The notes: generated from the letters alone by a model not told the origin. A stretch of 64,000 bases of DNA from Kitasatospora humi (GCF_020907985.1 NZ_JAJJPA010000003.1:186001-250000); one strand, 5' to 3'. Shown: positions 7,873 to 16,842, counted from the stretch's first letter. A program made the numbers and translations.

Positions 7873-9261
7873 TCAGCCGGCGTGCCAGCCGGTCGGGTCC
7901 ACACCTCCGGCAATCGCCTCCGCCGGGTCGTACGGCTGCCTCGTCAGGATGAGTCCGCCCAGGTCAAGGTGGGTGACCGAGCCGTCGGCGGCATGGCCGA
8001 CCCGCAGTGGCTCACCCGCGTAGTAGCCGCTCAGGCAGGTCCAGCTGCCGTCGGCCTCGGGGCGCAGCCGAGTCGGTGTCGAGCCGGTGGTCAGCTCCCG
8101 CAGCTCCAGCTCGCCGCCGGCCCGCAGGTGCACGGCGAGCGAGGTCGTCCCCCAGTACCAGGGGCCGGTCAGCGCCAGCAGTCGCGGATCGGCGTCGGTG
8201 AACGGGCGCCACGGCGTGGGGAACCGCGGCTCGTGCTCGGCCACGATGCGCACCAGATCGGCGGCGATGGTCCCGGCGGACGTGCCGGACGTCACATTGG
8301 CCAGCGCGACGCCCGCCAGATCCTCGCTCTCGCTCGCCCACAGCCCGGCCACGAAGCCCGGGATCGACCCGCCGTGGCCCGCCAGCAGCCGGCCGCCGTG
8401 CCGCTTCAGTTGCAGGCCCAGGCCGTAGCAGAGCGTCCAGTCGCCCTCCGGCGCGCTGGCCGGCCGACGCATCTCGGCCAGCGTCTCGGCGCTCAACACC
8501 TTGTCGTCCCCGCCGACCAGGAATGCCGCCCACCGACACAAGTCGGCTGCCGTGGACCAGAGTTGGCCAGCCGGGGCCATCTCCCCGGTGTCGGTGAGCG
8601 GCTCCGGCAGCATCACGTCGGCCCACGGGTGCACCGCGAACCCGCCCGCGTGCGGCGCCTGCGGCAGCAGCGTGGTGCGGATCAGGCCCAGCGGCTCCAG
8701 CACCTCGTGGCGCAGCACTTCCCCCCACGGCTCGCCGCGCAGCCGCGCGACGAGGGCGCCCAGCAGCGCGTAACCCGGATTGGAGTAGCGGAAGCGCTCC
8801 CCGGCCGGGAACCGGAACGGCTGCTCCTCCAGCAGATCGGCCGGCTCCGGGCGGAGCGGGACCGGGGTGCGCTCCCACCACGGGCCGGGCGGCTCCGCGG
8901 CCAGTCCCGCGGTGTGCGAGAGCAGCTCGCGGATGGTCGCGTGCCCGGCGGCGGTGCCGGGCAGGTGCTGCTCCAGCGGATCGGCCAGATCGAGCAGGCC
9001 CTCGTCGCGCAGCCGCAGCACGAGCACCGCGGTGAAGGTCTTGGTGATCGAGCCGATCCGGAACTGCACGTTGGCGTCGGGGGCATGGCCCTCGATCATG
9101 CTGCGCGCACCGGACCAGGCCATCCGCCCGCCCCGCATCACGGCCCCGACCAGCGAGGGCGTCCGGCCCTCCGCCTGGCCGACCGCGATCCGGTGGAGCA
9201 GGGCCCGGCGGGTCTGCGGAAGCAGTTCGAGCGGGAGCAACTCGTCGGGGAGGACCGACAT
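7873..9261 (-). CDS. Serine hydrolase / class C beta-lactamase-like protein
   Basis: About 462 residues from ATG 9261 (SD gagg); in-frame ATGs at 9273 and 9306 are alternatives. The penicillin-binding-like fold is shown by GSITKTF (SxxK nucleophile and Lys), RYSNPGYALLG (YxN) and GHGGSIPGF (HGG, the KTG equivalent). LLSHTAGL is also typical. A C-terminal 110-residue beta-rich segment follows the catalytic domain, as in many esterase/D-aminopeptidase relatives. No signal peptide is seen, so it is likely cytoplasmic. Family members are esterases, peptidases or beta-lactamases; which applies here cannot be told. Confidence 0.85.
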   Translation of the reverse strand: MSVLPDELLPLELLPQTRRALLHRIAVGQAEGRTPSLVGAVMRGGRMAWSGARSMIEGHAPDANVQFRIGSITKTFTAVLVLRLRDEGLLDLADPLEQHLPGTAAGHATIRELLSHTAGLAAEPPGPWWERTPVPLRPEPADLLEEQPFRFPAGERFRYSNPGYALLGALVARLRGEPWGEVLRHEVLEPLGLIRTTLLPQAPHAGGFAVHPWADVMLPEPLTDTGEMAPAGQLWSTAADLCRWAAFLVGGDDKVLSAETLAEMRRPASAPEGDWTLCYGLGLQLKRHGGRLLAGHGGSIPGFVAGLWASESEDLAGVALANVTSGTSAGTIAADLVRIVAEHEPRFPTPWRPFTDADPRLLALTGPWYWGTTSLAVHLRAGGELELRELTTGSTPTRLRPEADGSWTCLSGYYAGEPLRVGHAADGSVTHLDLGGLILTRQPYDPAEAIAGGVDPTGWHAG

Positions 9262-9428
9262 CTGACCTCGCATTCGCAGCTGTGAGGGTGGCCGACGAAC
9301 GACCATACCCGGCCTGACCCGCGCCGGCCCGGAAATCGGCAGCCGACCGGACCGGGCACGGCCGATCCGTCCGGCCCCGGCGGGAACCCGCGGGCTTCCT
9401 GGGAACGCTCCTCTATAAGCTCTGCGGC

Positions 9429-10457
9429 ATGAGACGTCGGACCCTGCCCGCCCCCGCCCCGCTGCCGCAGCGGCAGGGCGTCGACCCGGTGCGGGTCCGC
9501 CTGCCGTTGGACGGCTCCTGGGCCACGGTCGCCGACTACCTGGCGCACCGGCTCCCGGACGGGGTGGGGGCCCGGCTCGCCGAGATGCTCCGGGACGGCG
9601 AGGTCGTCACCGCCGACGGCCCGATCGACGCCGCCACCCCTTATCGCCCCGGTGCCAGCGTCTGGTTCCACCGCGACCTGCCCGCCGAGGCGCCGGTCCC
9701 GTTCCCCGTGGAGCTGGTGCACCGGGACGAGCACCTGGTGGTGATCGACAAGCCGCACTTCCTGGCGACCACGCCGCGCGGCAGTCATGTGGTGGAGACG
9801 GCGCTCTCCCGGCTGCGCAGCGAGCTGGACCTGCCCCACCTGGTGCCCGCCCACCGGCTGGACCGGCTGACCGCCGGCCTGGTGATGTTCGTCGCCGACC
9901 CCTGGGCGCGCGGCGCCTACCAGGGGCTGTTCCGGGACCGCCTGGTGCACAAGGAGTACCAGGCGGTGGCGCCCTACCGGCCCGAGCTGGAGCGGCCGCG
10001 CACCGTGCGCAGCCGGATGGTCAAGGAGCGCGGGGTGATCGCGGCCCGGGAGGAGCCCGGGGAGGTGAACGCCGTCAGCCGGGTCGAGCTGCTGGAGCGG
10101 CGCGGCGGGCTCGCCCGCTACCGGCTGGAGCCGCTGACCGGGCGTACCCACCAGCTGCGGCTGCACATGAGCTCGCTGGGCGCGCCGATCGTCGGCGACC
10201 CGGTCTATCCCGTGGTGCTGCCGCCCGCCGCACCGGACGACTTCAGCCGGCCGCTGCAGCTGCTGGCGACCACTTTGGAGTTCACCGATCCGATCACCGG
10301 GCGCGAGGTGCGGCTGCGGTCGCGCCGGACCCTGGCGGCCTGGGCCGACCAAGGCGTCTGCCAAGACGTCGACGAAGGCACGGACAAGGGTGCCGGCCGG
10401 GGCGCCGACCGGAACGCCGACCGGAACGCCGACCAAGACCTCGTGGAGCCCCGATGA
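9429..10457 (+). CDS. RluA-family pseudouridine synthase
   Basis: 342 residues. The catalytic signature HRLDRLTAGLVMF contains the Asp that attacks uridine C1'. VVIDKPHFLATTP and GRTHQLRLHMSSLGAPIVGDPVY are the flanking conserved blocks. Family knowledge: isomerises uridines in rRNA or tRNA; the site is not predictable. The N-terminus has a short S4-like region with RLAEMLRDGEVV. The last ~25 residues are a low-complexity tail (GRGADRNADRNADQD) encoded by a 12-base tandem repeat, probably dispensable. The stop overlaps the next ATG (ATGA), so it is translationally coupled to the PNPOx-like gene. Confidence 0.9.
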   Translation: MRRRTLPAPAPLPQRQGVDPVRVRLPLDGSWATVADYLAHRLPDGVGARLAEMLRDGEVVTADGPIDAATPYRPGASVWFHRDLPAEAPVPFPVELVHRDEHLVVIDKPHFLATTPRGSHVVETALSRLRSELDLPHLVPAHRLDRLTAGLVMFVADPWARGAYQGLFRDRLVHKEYQAVAPYRPELERPRTVRSRMVKERGVIAAREEPGEVNAVSRVELLERRGGLARYRLEPLTGRTHQLRLHMSSLGAPIVGDPVYPVVLPPAAPDDFSRPLQLLATTLEFTDPITGREVRLRSRRTLAAWADQGVCQDVDEGTDKGAGRGADRNADRNADQDLVEPR

Positions 10458-11137
10458 CCGGGACGCCGGACCGCCGGCTCGCCGAACTGCGCGAGCTGCT
10501 CTTCGCCCGCCCCGCGATGGCCCGCGAGCTGCCGGGCTTCGACCCCGAGGCGGCGCCGGCCGGTCCGGTGGAGCTGTTCGTCGACTGGCTGACGGGGGCG
10601 CTGCGGGCAGAGGTGCCCGACGCGCAGGTGGCGGTGCTCGGCACCACCGGATTGGACGGCACCCCGGACGGGCGGGTGGTGACGCTGCGCGAAGTGGACC
10701 CCGAGGCGGGTGTCTGGTCGTTCCACGCGGGCGCCAGCAGCCCCAAGGGGCGCCAGCTGGCGGCGGACCCCCGTGCGTCGCTCACCTGGTACTGGCCGGC
10801 GCAGGGCCGGCAGGTGCGGCTTCGCGGACCGGTGGTGACCACGCCGGCCGAGCGGATGGCCGAGGTGTTCCGGCGGCTGAGCCGGAAGAGTCGGGTGGCG
10901 GCACTGGTCGGGCGGCAGAGCGAGCCGCTGGCCGACTCGGACGAGTTCCGCGCGGCCTGGCAGGAGGCGGACCGGCGGTTGGCCGAGGCGCCGGACCTGG
11001 TGGACCCGGGGTATGCCGAGTACGGGGTGCGGGCCGAGCAGGTGGAGTTCTGGCAGGGCGCTGCCGAACGGCACCACGTCAGGCTGGTCTACCGCCGGGT
11101 CGGTGACGCCTGGACGCGCGAGCTCGTGTGGCCGTGA
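10454..11137 (+). CDS. Pyridoxamine 5'-phosphate oxidase-family flavoprotein (PdxH-like)
   Basis: 227 residues starting in the ATGA overlap. The PNPOx fold is shown by DGRVVTLREVDPEAGVWSFHAGASSPKG, the FMN-binding start of PdxH proteins, then LTWYWPAQGRQVRLRGPV and the C-terminal dimerisation part ending HVRLVYRRVGDAWTRELVWP. The middle FRRLSRKSR...ALVGRQSEPL matches the segment that closes the active site. Family knowledge: oxidises pyridoxamine/pyridoxine phosphate to PLP using FMN. The final motif is close to but shorter than that of classical PdxH, so another FMN role is possible. The stop codon lies inside the first unit of a 23/24-base repeat. Confidence 0.8.
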   Translation: MTGTPDRRLAELRELLFARPAMARELPGFDPEAAPAGPVELFVDWLTGALRAEVPDAQVAVLGTTGLDGTPDGRVVTLREVDPEAGVWSFHAGASSPKGRQLAADPRASLTWYWPAQGRQVRLRGPVVTTPAERMAEVFRRLSRKSRVAALVGRQSEPLADSDEFRAAWQEADRRLAEAPDLVDPGYAEYGVRAEQVEFWQGAAERHHVRLVYRRVGDAWTRELVWP

Positions 11138-11224
11138 AGCGGTGGTGACCAGGGCCGTGGAGCGGGGGTGACCCAGGGCCGTGGAGCGGGGGTGACCAGG
11201 GCCGTGGAGCGGTGGTGGGCCCGG
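11131..11224. repeat. Tandem repeat, 23/24-base unit x4, overlapping a stop codon
   Basis: Units 11131-11153, 11154-11177, 11178-11200 and 11201-11224, consensus gccgtggagcgggggtgacc plus agg. Unit 1 contains the stop codon of the PNPOx-like gene (11135-11137). Confidence 0.9.
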
Positions 11225-11442
11225 CCCGCGCGTGTGGTCCGGGCCACGGGAGGCCCGGATTCTCACCGAGCGCGGCGCGGGGATGACGCTCAGCCGACAA
11301 TCGGACGCCATTTTCCGGTGGGCTGCATCACATCGGAGCTCGGAAAGCCTTGGCGCTTTGCCGAGTTTTCGGTGGTTTTGGTCCGATTTATCCCTGGAGT
11401 TTCCGCGGGTAATGGGCTCTGACCTGCGGGGATCCAAAATGG

Positions 11443-11471
11443 TTGAAACCGGACATCCGGTTGCCTAACTT
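11443..11471 (+). promoter_or_regulatory. Candidate promoter of the Rpf gene with a palindrome in the spacer
   Basis: TTGAAA (11443-11448), a 17-base spacer, then TAACTT (11466-11471). The spacer carries aaccggacatccggtt (11447-11462), an inverted repeat with 7-base arms that would place a repressor or activator on the core promoter. A leader of roughly 190 bases follows. The rest of the 531-base gap (11138-11668) holds only the stop-linked repeat and this leader; the leader lacks ydaO riboswitch motifs. Confidence 0.5.
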
Positions 11472-11668
11472 CGATCTCAGCGCAGCGAGCGCTACCCGGG
11501 ATCACCCGAACGCCCCACCGCGATTCACGTGGTGCGGAGCGGGTGCGCCGGGACGGATGCGGGACGTCGGACACGTCACCCTCCGTCCAACCGGCGCGGC
11601 CGGGAACCACGTCAGACACCTGGCCTTGGTTCCGTGCGGCCCCTGGGACCTTGTCGAGAGGGACAACA

Positions 11669-12571
11669 TTGACTTTCCGTAACGAGAACGCCGCCACCAC
11701 CACCGCCGCCACCGAGACCCCGAAGAAGCGCAACCGGGTCCGGATGGCCCTCATGGGTGGCGTGATCGCCGCCCTTCCGGTGGCGGGCCTCGTCACGGCC
11801 ACCACGGCCTCCGCCGCGCCCACCTCCACCTGGGACGCGGTCGCCCAGTGCGAGAGCACCGGCAACTGGAGCATCAACAGCGGCAACGGGTTCTCCGGCG
11901 GTCTGCAGTTCACCCCGTCGACCTGGGCCGCGTACGGCGGCACCCAGTACGCGCCGGCCGCCTACCAGGCGACCAAGGCGCAGCAGATCGCGGTCGCCGA
12001 GAAGGTCCTGGCGGACCAGGGTCCGGGCGCCTGGCCGATCTGCTCCGTCAAGGCGGGCCTGACCGCCGGTGGCGCCCCCGCCCAGGTGGACACCTCCACC
12101 CCGGCCACCGCCACCACCAACAACACCACCAGCACTCCCGCGAAGAGCGCCCCGGCCGCCCCGGCCAAGCAGAGCGCCCCGGCCAAGCAGAGCGCCCCGG
12201 TGAAGCAGGCTGCCGCCCCGGCCCCGCACCAGCCCGCCAAGCAGGCTGCCGCCCCGGCTCCGCAGCAGCCCGCCAAGCCGGCTGCCGCCCCGGCTCCGCA
12301 GCAGCCCGCCAAGCCGGCTGCCGCCCCGGCCCCGCAGCAGCCCGCCAAGCCGGCCGCCCCCGCCGCGCCGAAGTCCGACGCGGGCCAGGGCCACCGCGAC
12401 CACCGCGTCGCCAAGGCCAACGGCGGCAGCTACACCGTCAAGAGCGGTGACACCCTGAGCGCCATCGCCGCCGCCCACGGCGTCAGCGTCCAGTCGCTGT
12501 ACAACGAGAACGCCAAGGTCATCGGTGGCGACATGAACCTGATCATGCCCGGCCAGGTGCTGAGCATCTGA
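11669..12571 (+). CDS. Rpf-type resuscitation-promoting factor with LysM domain
   Basis: 300 residues from TTG 11669, chosen because gagaggg sits seven bases upstream and the signal peptide ([13 protein letters not shown]... ending TASAA) then has normal length. Next comes the transglycosylase-like Rpf domain: [14 protein letters not shown] with the catalytic Glu, [14 protein letters not shown], and [10 protein letters not shown] with the second Cys of the disulfide. An Ala/Pro/Lys/Gln linker with four 12-residue repeats follows, then a C-terminal LysM ([18 protein letters not shown]... MPGQVLSI). Role: secreted muralytic enzyme cutting peptidoglycan at spore germination or resuscitation. A strong hairpin follows the gene. 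Confidence 0.93.
   Translation: MTFRNENAATTTAATETPKKRNRVRMALMGGVIAALPVAGLVTATTASAAPTSTWDAVAQCESTGNWSINSGNGFSGGLQFTPSTWAAYGGTQYAPAAYQATKAQQIAVAEKVLADQGPGAWPICSVKAGLTAGGAPAQVDTSTPATATTNNTTSTPAKSAPAAPAKQSAPAKQSAPVKQAAAPAPHQPAKQAAAPAPQQPAKPAAAPAPQQPAKPAAAPAPQQPAKPAAPAAPKSDAGQGHRDHRVAKANGGSYTVKSGDTLSAIAAAHGVSVQSLYNENAKVIGGDMNLIMPGQVLSI
12215..12358 (+). repeat. In-frame tandem repeat, 36-base unit x4, in the Rpf linker
   Basis: Units at 12215, 12251, 12287 and 12323 encode [12 protein letters not shown] once and [12 protein letters not shown] three times. This is the wall-spanning linker between the Rpf and LysM domains; copy number is likely to vary between strains. Confidence 0.9.
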
Positions 12572-12615
12572 CCAGAGGTCAACTGACCCCGCGGCCAACG
12601 CCGTCCGCGGCGCAC

Positions 12616-12657
12616 GCCCCGCGCCCCGACCCGCTCCGGCGGGCCGGGGCGCGGGGC
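12616..12657 (+). terminator. Terminator after the Rpf gene
   Basis: 19-base stem gccccgcgccccgacccgc / gcgggccggggcgcggggc with one mismatch and a tccg loop, 45 bases after the stop. Confidence 0.8.
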
Positions 12658-12716
12658 TGTTCCACGGGCGGCGCGGCCTATGCTGCTCCCAGCCGAGTCC
12701 CCACCGAGGAGTAGCC

Positions 12717-13703
12717 GTGGTCAACCCGCTCACGCACGGTTCCGTCGAGGTCAACGGAATACGTCTGCACGTCGCCGAGCAGGGGGAGGGGCCGCTGGTC
12801 CTGCTGCTGCACGGCTTCCCCGAGAGCTGGTACTCCTGGCGGCACCAGTTCGAGCCCCTCGCCGCGGCCGGCTACCGGGTGGTGGCCCCCGACCAGCGCG
12901 GCTACGCACGCAGCGACCGCCCCGCCGATGTGGCGTCGTACACGCTGCTCCACCTGGTCGGCGACGTGGTGGCGCTGATCAAGGCGCTGGGCGAGGAGTC
13001 GGCCGTGGTGGTCGGGCACGACTGGGGTGCGCCGGTCGCCTGGCTCACCGCCGCACTCCGCCCCGACCTGGTGCGCGGCGTCGCGGGCCTCAGCGTGCCG
13101 CCGTCGCTGCCGGGCGGGCTGGCTCCCACCGCCGTCAGCCGTCACCTCTACGGCGACCGCTTCTACCAGCTGTACTTCCAGGCCGAGGGGGTGGCCGACC
13201 GCGAGTTGGCCGCCGACCCCGCCGCCACCTTCCGCCGGGTGCTGGTCGGCGGCAGCGGCGACAGCGGGCGCGAGCCCCGGCCCTGGGTGGTGCCCGAGGG
13301 GGAGGGGCTGGCCGGATTGCTCGGGGACGTCGCCGGACTGCCCGGCTGGCTGACCGAGCAGGACATCCAGGCCTTCGTCGATGACTACGCCCGGCACGGC
13401 GAGCACGCCTTCACCGGCCCGCTCAACTGGTACCGCAACATCGACCGCAACTGGGAGCTGCTCGCCGCCTTCCAGGGGCTGGGCATCAGCGTCCCGGCGC
13501 TCTACCTGGTCGGCGACCGCGACATGGTGACCGCCCTGCGCGGCGTGGCCGAGCTGCGCGAGCAACTGCCCGTCACCGCACCCGGGTTGTACCGCAGCAT
13601 CACCCTGCCCGGCTGTGGTCACTGGACCCAGCAGGAGCGCCCGGCCGAGGTCAACGAGGCGCTGCTGGAGTTCCTCGGCCACGTGGAGGAGCAGCCCGCG
13701 TAG
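12717..13703 (+). CDS. Alpha/beta hydrolase, epoxide hydrolase-like
   Basis: 328 residues from GTG 12717, which follows cgaggag. Family blocks: [16 protein letters not shown] (HGxP oxyanion hole), [28 protein letters not shown] (nucleophile Asp in GHDWG, typical of epoxide hydrolases), a cap with two candidate proton-donor Tyr ([12 protein letters not shown] and [14 protein letters not shown]), acid VGDRDMVT and catalytic His in [13 protein letters not shown]. Family knowledge: opens epoxides to diols via an ester intermediate. No signal peptide. The substrate is unknown. Confidence 0.88.
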   Translation: MVNPLTHGSVEVNGIRLHVAEQGEGPLVLLLHGFPESWYSWRHQFEPLAAAGYRVVAPDQRGYARSDRPADVASYTLLHLVGDVVALIKALGEESAVVVGHDWGAPVAWLTAALRPDLVRGVAGLSVPPSLPGGLAPTAVSRHLYGDRFYQLYFQAEGVADRELAADPAATFRRVLVGGSGDSGREPRPWVVPEGEGLAGLLGDVAGLPGWLTEQDIQAFVDDYARHGEHAFTGPLNWYRNIDRNWELLAAFQGLGISVPALYLVGDRDMVTALRGVAELREQLPVTAPGLYRSITLPGCGHWTQQERPAEVNEALLEFLGHVEEQPA

Positions 13704-13746
13704 TGGCGGGTGGCGCCACGGGAATACAGTCGTCGACGTCAGTCTT

Positions 13747-13759
13747 AGACGAGTCGTCT
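13747..13759. promoter_or_regulatory. Perfect inverted repeat in the lpdA upstream region
   Basis: agacga-g-tcgtct, 6-base arms, 27 bases before the lpdA start codon. It could be an operator or the base of a leader hairpin. Confidence 0.3.
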
Positions 13760-13785
13760 CTCACCGATACGCCGGAACGAGGATC

Positions 13786-15195
13786 ATGAGCACCACGCAC
13801 TACGACGTCGTTGTCCTGGGGGCGGGCCCGGGTGGTTACACCGCGGCCGTCCGCTCGGCCCAGCTGGGGCTGAAGACCGCGGTCATCGAGGAGAAGTACT
13901 GGGGCGGGGTCTGCCTGAACGTCGGTTGTATCCCCTCCAAGGCGCTGCTCCGCAACGCCGAGCTGGCCTCGATCTTCACCCGTGAGGCGAACACCTACGG
14001 GATCAAGGTCGAGGGCCAGGTGACCTTCGACTACAACGAGGCGTTCAAGCGCAGCCGCAAGGTGGCGGACGGCCGGGTCGCCGGCATCCACTACCTGATG
14101 AAGAAGAACAAGATCGACGAGTACGACGGCCGCGGCACCTTCGTCGACGACCACACCCTGCAGGTGGCGCTGACCGCCGGCGGCTTCGCGACCGTCACCT
14201 TCGACCACTGCATCATCGCGGCCGGGGCCACCACCCGCCTGCTGCCCGGCACCAAGCTGAGCGACCGGGTCGTGACCTACGAGGAGCAGATCCTCAGCGA
14301 CGACCTGCCCGAGTCGATCATCATCGCCGGTGCCGGTGCGATCGGTGTCGAGTTCGCCTACGTGTTGAACTCCTACGGCGTCAAGGTGACAATCGTCGAG
14401 TTCCTCGACCGGGTGGTCCCGCTGGAGGACGCGGACGTCTCCAGCGAGCTGGCCAAGCAGTACAAGAAGCTGGGCATCGAGCTCCTCACCTCGACCCGGG
14501 TCGACGCGATCGACGACAGCGACCCGAACAGCAAGGTGAAGGTCACCGTCACCAAGGACGGCCAGCAGCGGGTGCTGGAGGCCGACAAGGTGCTGCAGGC
14601 GATCGGCTTCGCCCCGCGGGTGGACGGCTACGGCCTGGAGGCCACCGGCGTCGCGCTGACCGAGCGCCGGGCCATCGCCGTGGACGGTCGCGGCCGCACC
14701 AACGTGCCGCACATCTTCGCGATCGGTGATGTGACCGCCAAGCTGATGCTGGCGCACGCCGCCGAGTCCATGGGCGTCATCGCCGCCGAGACCATCGCCG
14801 GCGCCGAGACCATGGAGATCGACTTCGTGATGGTGCCGCGCGCCACCTACTGCCAGCCGCAGGTGGCCAGCTTCGGCTACACCGAGGCGCAGGCCCGTGA
14901 GAAGGGCTTCGACGTCAAGGTCGCCAAGTTCCCGTTCACCGCGAACGGCAAGGCGCACGGCCTCGGCCACCCGATCGGCTTCGTCAAGGTGATCAGCGAC
15001 AACACCCACGGCGAGCTGCTCGGCGCCCACCTGATCGGCCCCGAGGTCACCGAGCTGCTGCCCGAGCTGACCCTGGCCCAGCAGTGGGACCTGACGGTGC
15101 ACGAGGTGGCCCGCAACGTGCACGCCCACCCGACCCTGGGCGAGGCGGTCAAGGAGGCCATCCACGGCCTGTCCGGGCACATGATCAACTTCTGA
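13786..15195 (+). CDS. lpdA: Dihydrolipoyl dehydrogenase (E3)
   Basis: 469 residues. Reoxidises dihydrolipoamide of the pyruvate, 2-oxoglutarate or glycine-cleavage complexes with NAD+. Order: FAD-binding [14 protein letters not shown], redox-active disulfide [19 protein letters not shown]-binding [15 protein letters not shown], second FAD motif [17 protein letters not shown], and the interface with catalytic His in [16 protein letters not shown] 13786 follows acgagg; the upstream extension overlaps the hydrolase gene and is rejected. It stands alone, away from E1/E2 genes, as is common in streptomycetes. Confidence 0.95.
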   Translation: MSTTHYDVVVLGAGPGGYTAAVRSAQLGLKTAVIEEKYWGGVCLNVGCIPSKALLRNAELASIFTREANTYGIKVEGQVTFDYNEAFKRSRKVADGRVAGIHYLMKKNKIDEYDGRGTFVDDHTLQVALTAGGFATVTFDHCIIAAGATTRLLPGTKLSDRVVTYEEQILSDDLPESIIIAGAGAIGVEFAYVLNSYGVKVTIVEFLDRVVPLEDADVSSELAKQYKKLGIELLTSTRVDAIDDSDPNSKVKVTVTKDGQQRVLEADKVLQAIGFAPRVDGYGLEATGVALTERRAIAVDGRGRTNVPHIFAIGDVTAKLMLAHAAESMGVIAAETIAGAETMEIDFVMVPRATYCQPQVASFGYTEAQAREKGFDVKVAKFPFTANGKAHGLGHPIGFVKVISDNTHGELLGAHLIGPEVTELLPELTLAQQWDLTVHEVARNVHAHPTLGEAVKEAIHGLSGHMINF

Positions 15196-15207
15196 GCCCG
15201 TTCGACC

Positions 15208-15245
15208 GGTCCGGCCCGCACCCCGCTCGGGGTGCGGGCCGGACC
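15208..15245 (+). terminator. Terminator after lpdA
   Basis: Perfect 17-base stem ggtccggcccgcacccc / ggggtgcgggccggacc with loop gctc, beginning 13 bases after the stop. Confidence 0.85.
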
Positions 15246-15363
15246 CGTGCCGTAGCGGTGCGGCGCGTTGGTGGCCGGGCCGGCGGAGCGCGCCGAACGC
15301 GGATGCGGGGCGGGCCCGTCAATACGGACCCGCCCCGAACCGGAGTGCCGGTGAACCGCCGGA

Positions 15364-15705
15364 TCAGCCGATGGCGTGCGACAGCAGCCCGCCGTCGCCG
15401 GTGGTCTGGGTGGTCTGGCCCACGTTGCAGATCTGCTGGGCCTGCTGGTTGGCGATGGGCACCTCGACGTTGACGGCGAGCGCCCCGACCTGGACGTGGT
15501 CGATCCGGGGCAGGCACAGGTTCAGGTTGTCGGCAGTGTGGAAGTTCGGGCTGAAGTCGCCGACGGTGTCGGTGTGGTTGGTGCCGCCGTTGCCTTGGAT
15601 GGAGGCCGCCGAGCCGTCGTGGTCGGCAATGGCGTTCGCGGGGCCGGCCATCGCGGCGACTGCCGCCGCGGCGAGACCAGCGCTCGCCAGGACCTTCTTG
15701 AGCAT
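15364..15705 (-). CDS. Rodlin-like secreted protein (RdlA/RdlB family)
   Basis: 113 residues. Signal peptide MLKKVLASAGLAAAAVAAMAG ends near ANA. The mature part is Asn/Gln/Thr-rich: SIQGNGGTNHTDTVGDFSPN at the start and NQQAQQICNVGQTTQTTGDG plus LLSHAIG near the end match the layout of rodlins, including the conserved Cys and the terminal LSH. Rodlins organise chaplin fibrils into the rodlet layer on aerial hyphae and spores. This copy is a little short because it stops soon after LSH, and it lacks the usual divergent partner. ATG is preceded by gaaaggaac. Confidence 0.7.
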   Translation of the reverse strand: MLKKVLASAGLAAAAVAAMAGPANAIADHDGSAASIQGNGGTNHTDTVGDFSPNFHTADNLNLCLPRIDHVQVGALAVNVEVPIANQQAQQICNVGQTTQTTGDGGLLSHAIG

Positions 15706-15879
15706 GAATCGTTCCTTTCACAGGGCCGGCGAACCGGGCTGCCACTGGCCGGCCGCCGGCTTTGCATACCGACGCCCGGTGCAACGCGGCGCCCTGCGGG
15801 AGGACACTGGGCCGGCGCGGATGTCACCCGTCCGATGGTTTCGTCGTCACACGGTCAACCAGTCGTTGACGCCCGCCCG

Positions 15880-16008
15880 GCCGGGGACGTTCGCCCGGCC
15901 TGGGCTGCTCGCCCGGCCGGGGACCCTCGCCCGGCCTGGGCTGCTCGCCCGGCTGCCGGGCACTCACCCGGCCGGTGGGCACCCATTCGGCCGGTGGGCA
16001 TTCATTCG
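15880..16008. repeat. Tandem repeat, 18-19-base unit x7, running into the tetR stop codon
   Basis: In tetR orientation the units begin at 16008, 15989, 15970, 15951, 15933, 15915 and 15897, with consensus cgggcgagcagcccaggc and its relatives; the first (cgaatgaatgcccaccggc) includes the TGA stop of tetR (16002-16004). Non-coding beyond that. Confidence 0.88.
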
Positions 16009-16700
16009 GTCGCCGGAGGCCGCTGCTCCGCGCCGCCCGGCCGCTCGGCCAGCCAGTGCCGGTGGCCGATGCTGATCAGGTGCAGCTGGTCACGGGCCAG
16101 GGCGGCGATGCGGCGCTCGGCGGCCCTGGAGCCGGCCGGTGCCTCCATGAAGGCGGCCGCGGTGGACACCATGTGCTCCACGTAGAGGCCGGCCAGCATC
16201 CGCAGCTCCGCCTCGTTCCAGCCGGCGCTCTGCGGCAGGGCGCCGAGCGCGAGCGCGGTCTCCTCGGTGAAGACGGACAGCTCGGCGGCGATCGCCTCGC
16301 GCACCCGGCGCACCCCGCCGTGCCGCTCCCGGGCCAGGAACCGGATGTGCGGGCGGTACTCGCGGACATGACGGGCGATCACCGCGATCGTGCGATCGAT
16401 CAGCTCGATCGGCTCGCCCTGCTCGGCGAGGACCCGGCGGACCAGCAGGTGCAGGTTCTCCAGCGCCTCGGTGACCAGGGTCACGCCCAGCTCGTCGAGG
16501 TCGCGGAAGTGCCGGTAGAAGCCGGCGGGGGAGAGGCCGGCCTCCCGGGTCACCTCGCGGACGCCGAGGCCGCTGAGGTTCTGGTGGTCCAACAGGCGCA
16601 GGGCGGCGTCCAGCAGCGCGCGGCGGCTCTGCTCCTTCTGGGCCTGGCGGGTTCCGGTCGGCGGGGTGGCGGCCGAGGTCGGTGCGGGGGTGTGACTCAC
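16002..16700 (-). CDS. TetR-family regulator, FabR/DesT-like
   Basis: 232 residues from GTG 16700. The N-terminal HTH region reads EQSRRALLDAALRLL, then GVREVTREAGLSPAGFYRHF and RDLDELGVTLV, which matches E. coli FabR and Pseudomonas DesT much more closely than typical TetR repressors. Those regulators sense acyl-CoA or acyl-ACP saturation and control desaturase or unsaturated fatty acid genes. The C-terminal ligand/dimer domain is of normal length. Two palindromes in its promoter region fit the operator type. The regulated gene may be the small membrane ORF next door or a distant desaturase; no desaturase is in the window. Confidence 0.82.
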   Translation of the reverse strand: MSHTPAPTSAATPPTGTRQAQKEQSRRALLDAALRLLDHQNLSGLGVREVTREAGLSPAGFYRHFRDLDELGVTLVTEALENLHLLVRRVLAEQGEPIELIDRTIAVIARHVREYRPHIRFLARERHGGVRRVREAIAAELSVFTEETALALGALPQSAGWNEAELRMLAGLYVEHMVSTAAAFMEAPAGSRAAERRIAALARDQLHLISIGHRHWLAERPGGAEQRPPATE

Positions 16701-16710
16701 ATCATTCAGT

Positions 16711-16722
16711 AAACAACTGTTT
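16711..16722. promoter_or_regulatory. Candidate FabR/DesT-type operator 1
   Basis: aaaca-ac-tgttt, 11 bases before the tetR start. It shares the core AACAnnTGTT with the second site and suits autoregulation. Confidence 0.5.
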
Positions 16723-16770
16723 GCCGACTTCCGCCATCCGTGCGGAGGCGTAGAGTGGGAGATGTCGGCG

Positions 16771-16780
16771 AACACTTGTT
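16771..16780. promoter_or_regulatory. Candidate FabR/DesT-type operator 2
   Basis: AACACTTGTT within ggcgaacacttgttagct. The wider sequence resembles the FabR and DesT boxes, which have a GAAC/TACA-n-TTGTT-like core. It lies about 60 bases before the small membrane ORF. Confidence 0.5.
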
Positions 16781-16842
16781 AGCTGAGTTGGCCGCCGACC
16801 GGTGACCGGCCGTCCCGGTCCGCCTCTGTCGAAGGGTCGATC

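Noticed and set aside
11472..11668. ydaO riboswitch before the Rpf gene
   Set aside because: The gggggaacc, ggggtgaa and ccgaacccgacagct blocks seen at 7558-7737 are absent.
15880..16008. Possible CRISPR array
   Set aside because: Units are directly adjacent, 18-19 bases, with no spacers and no cas genes.
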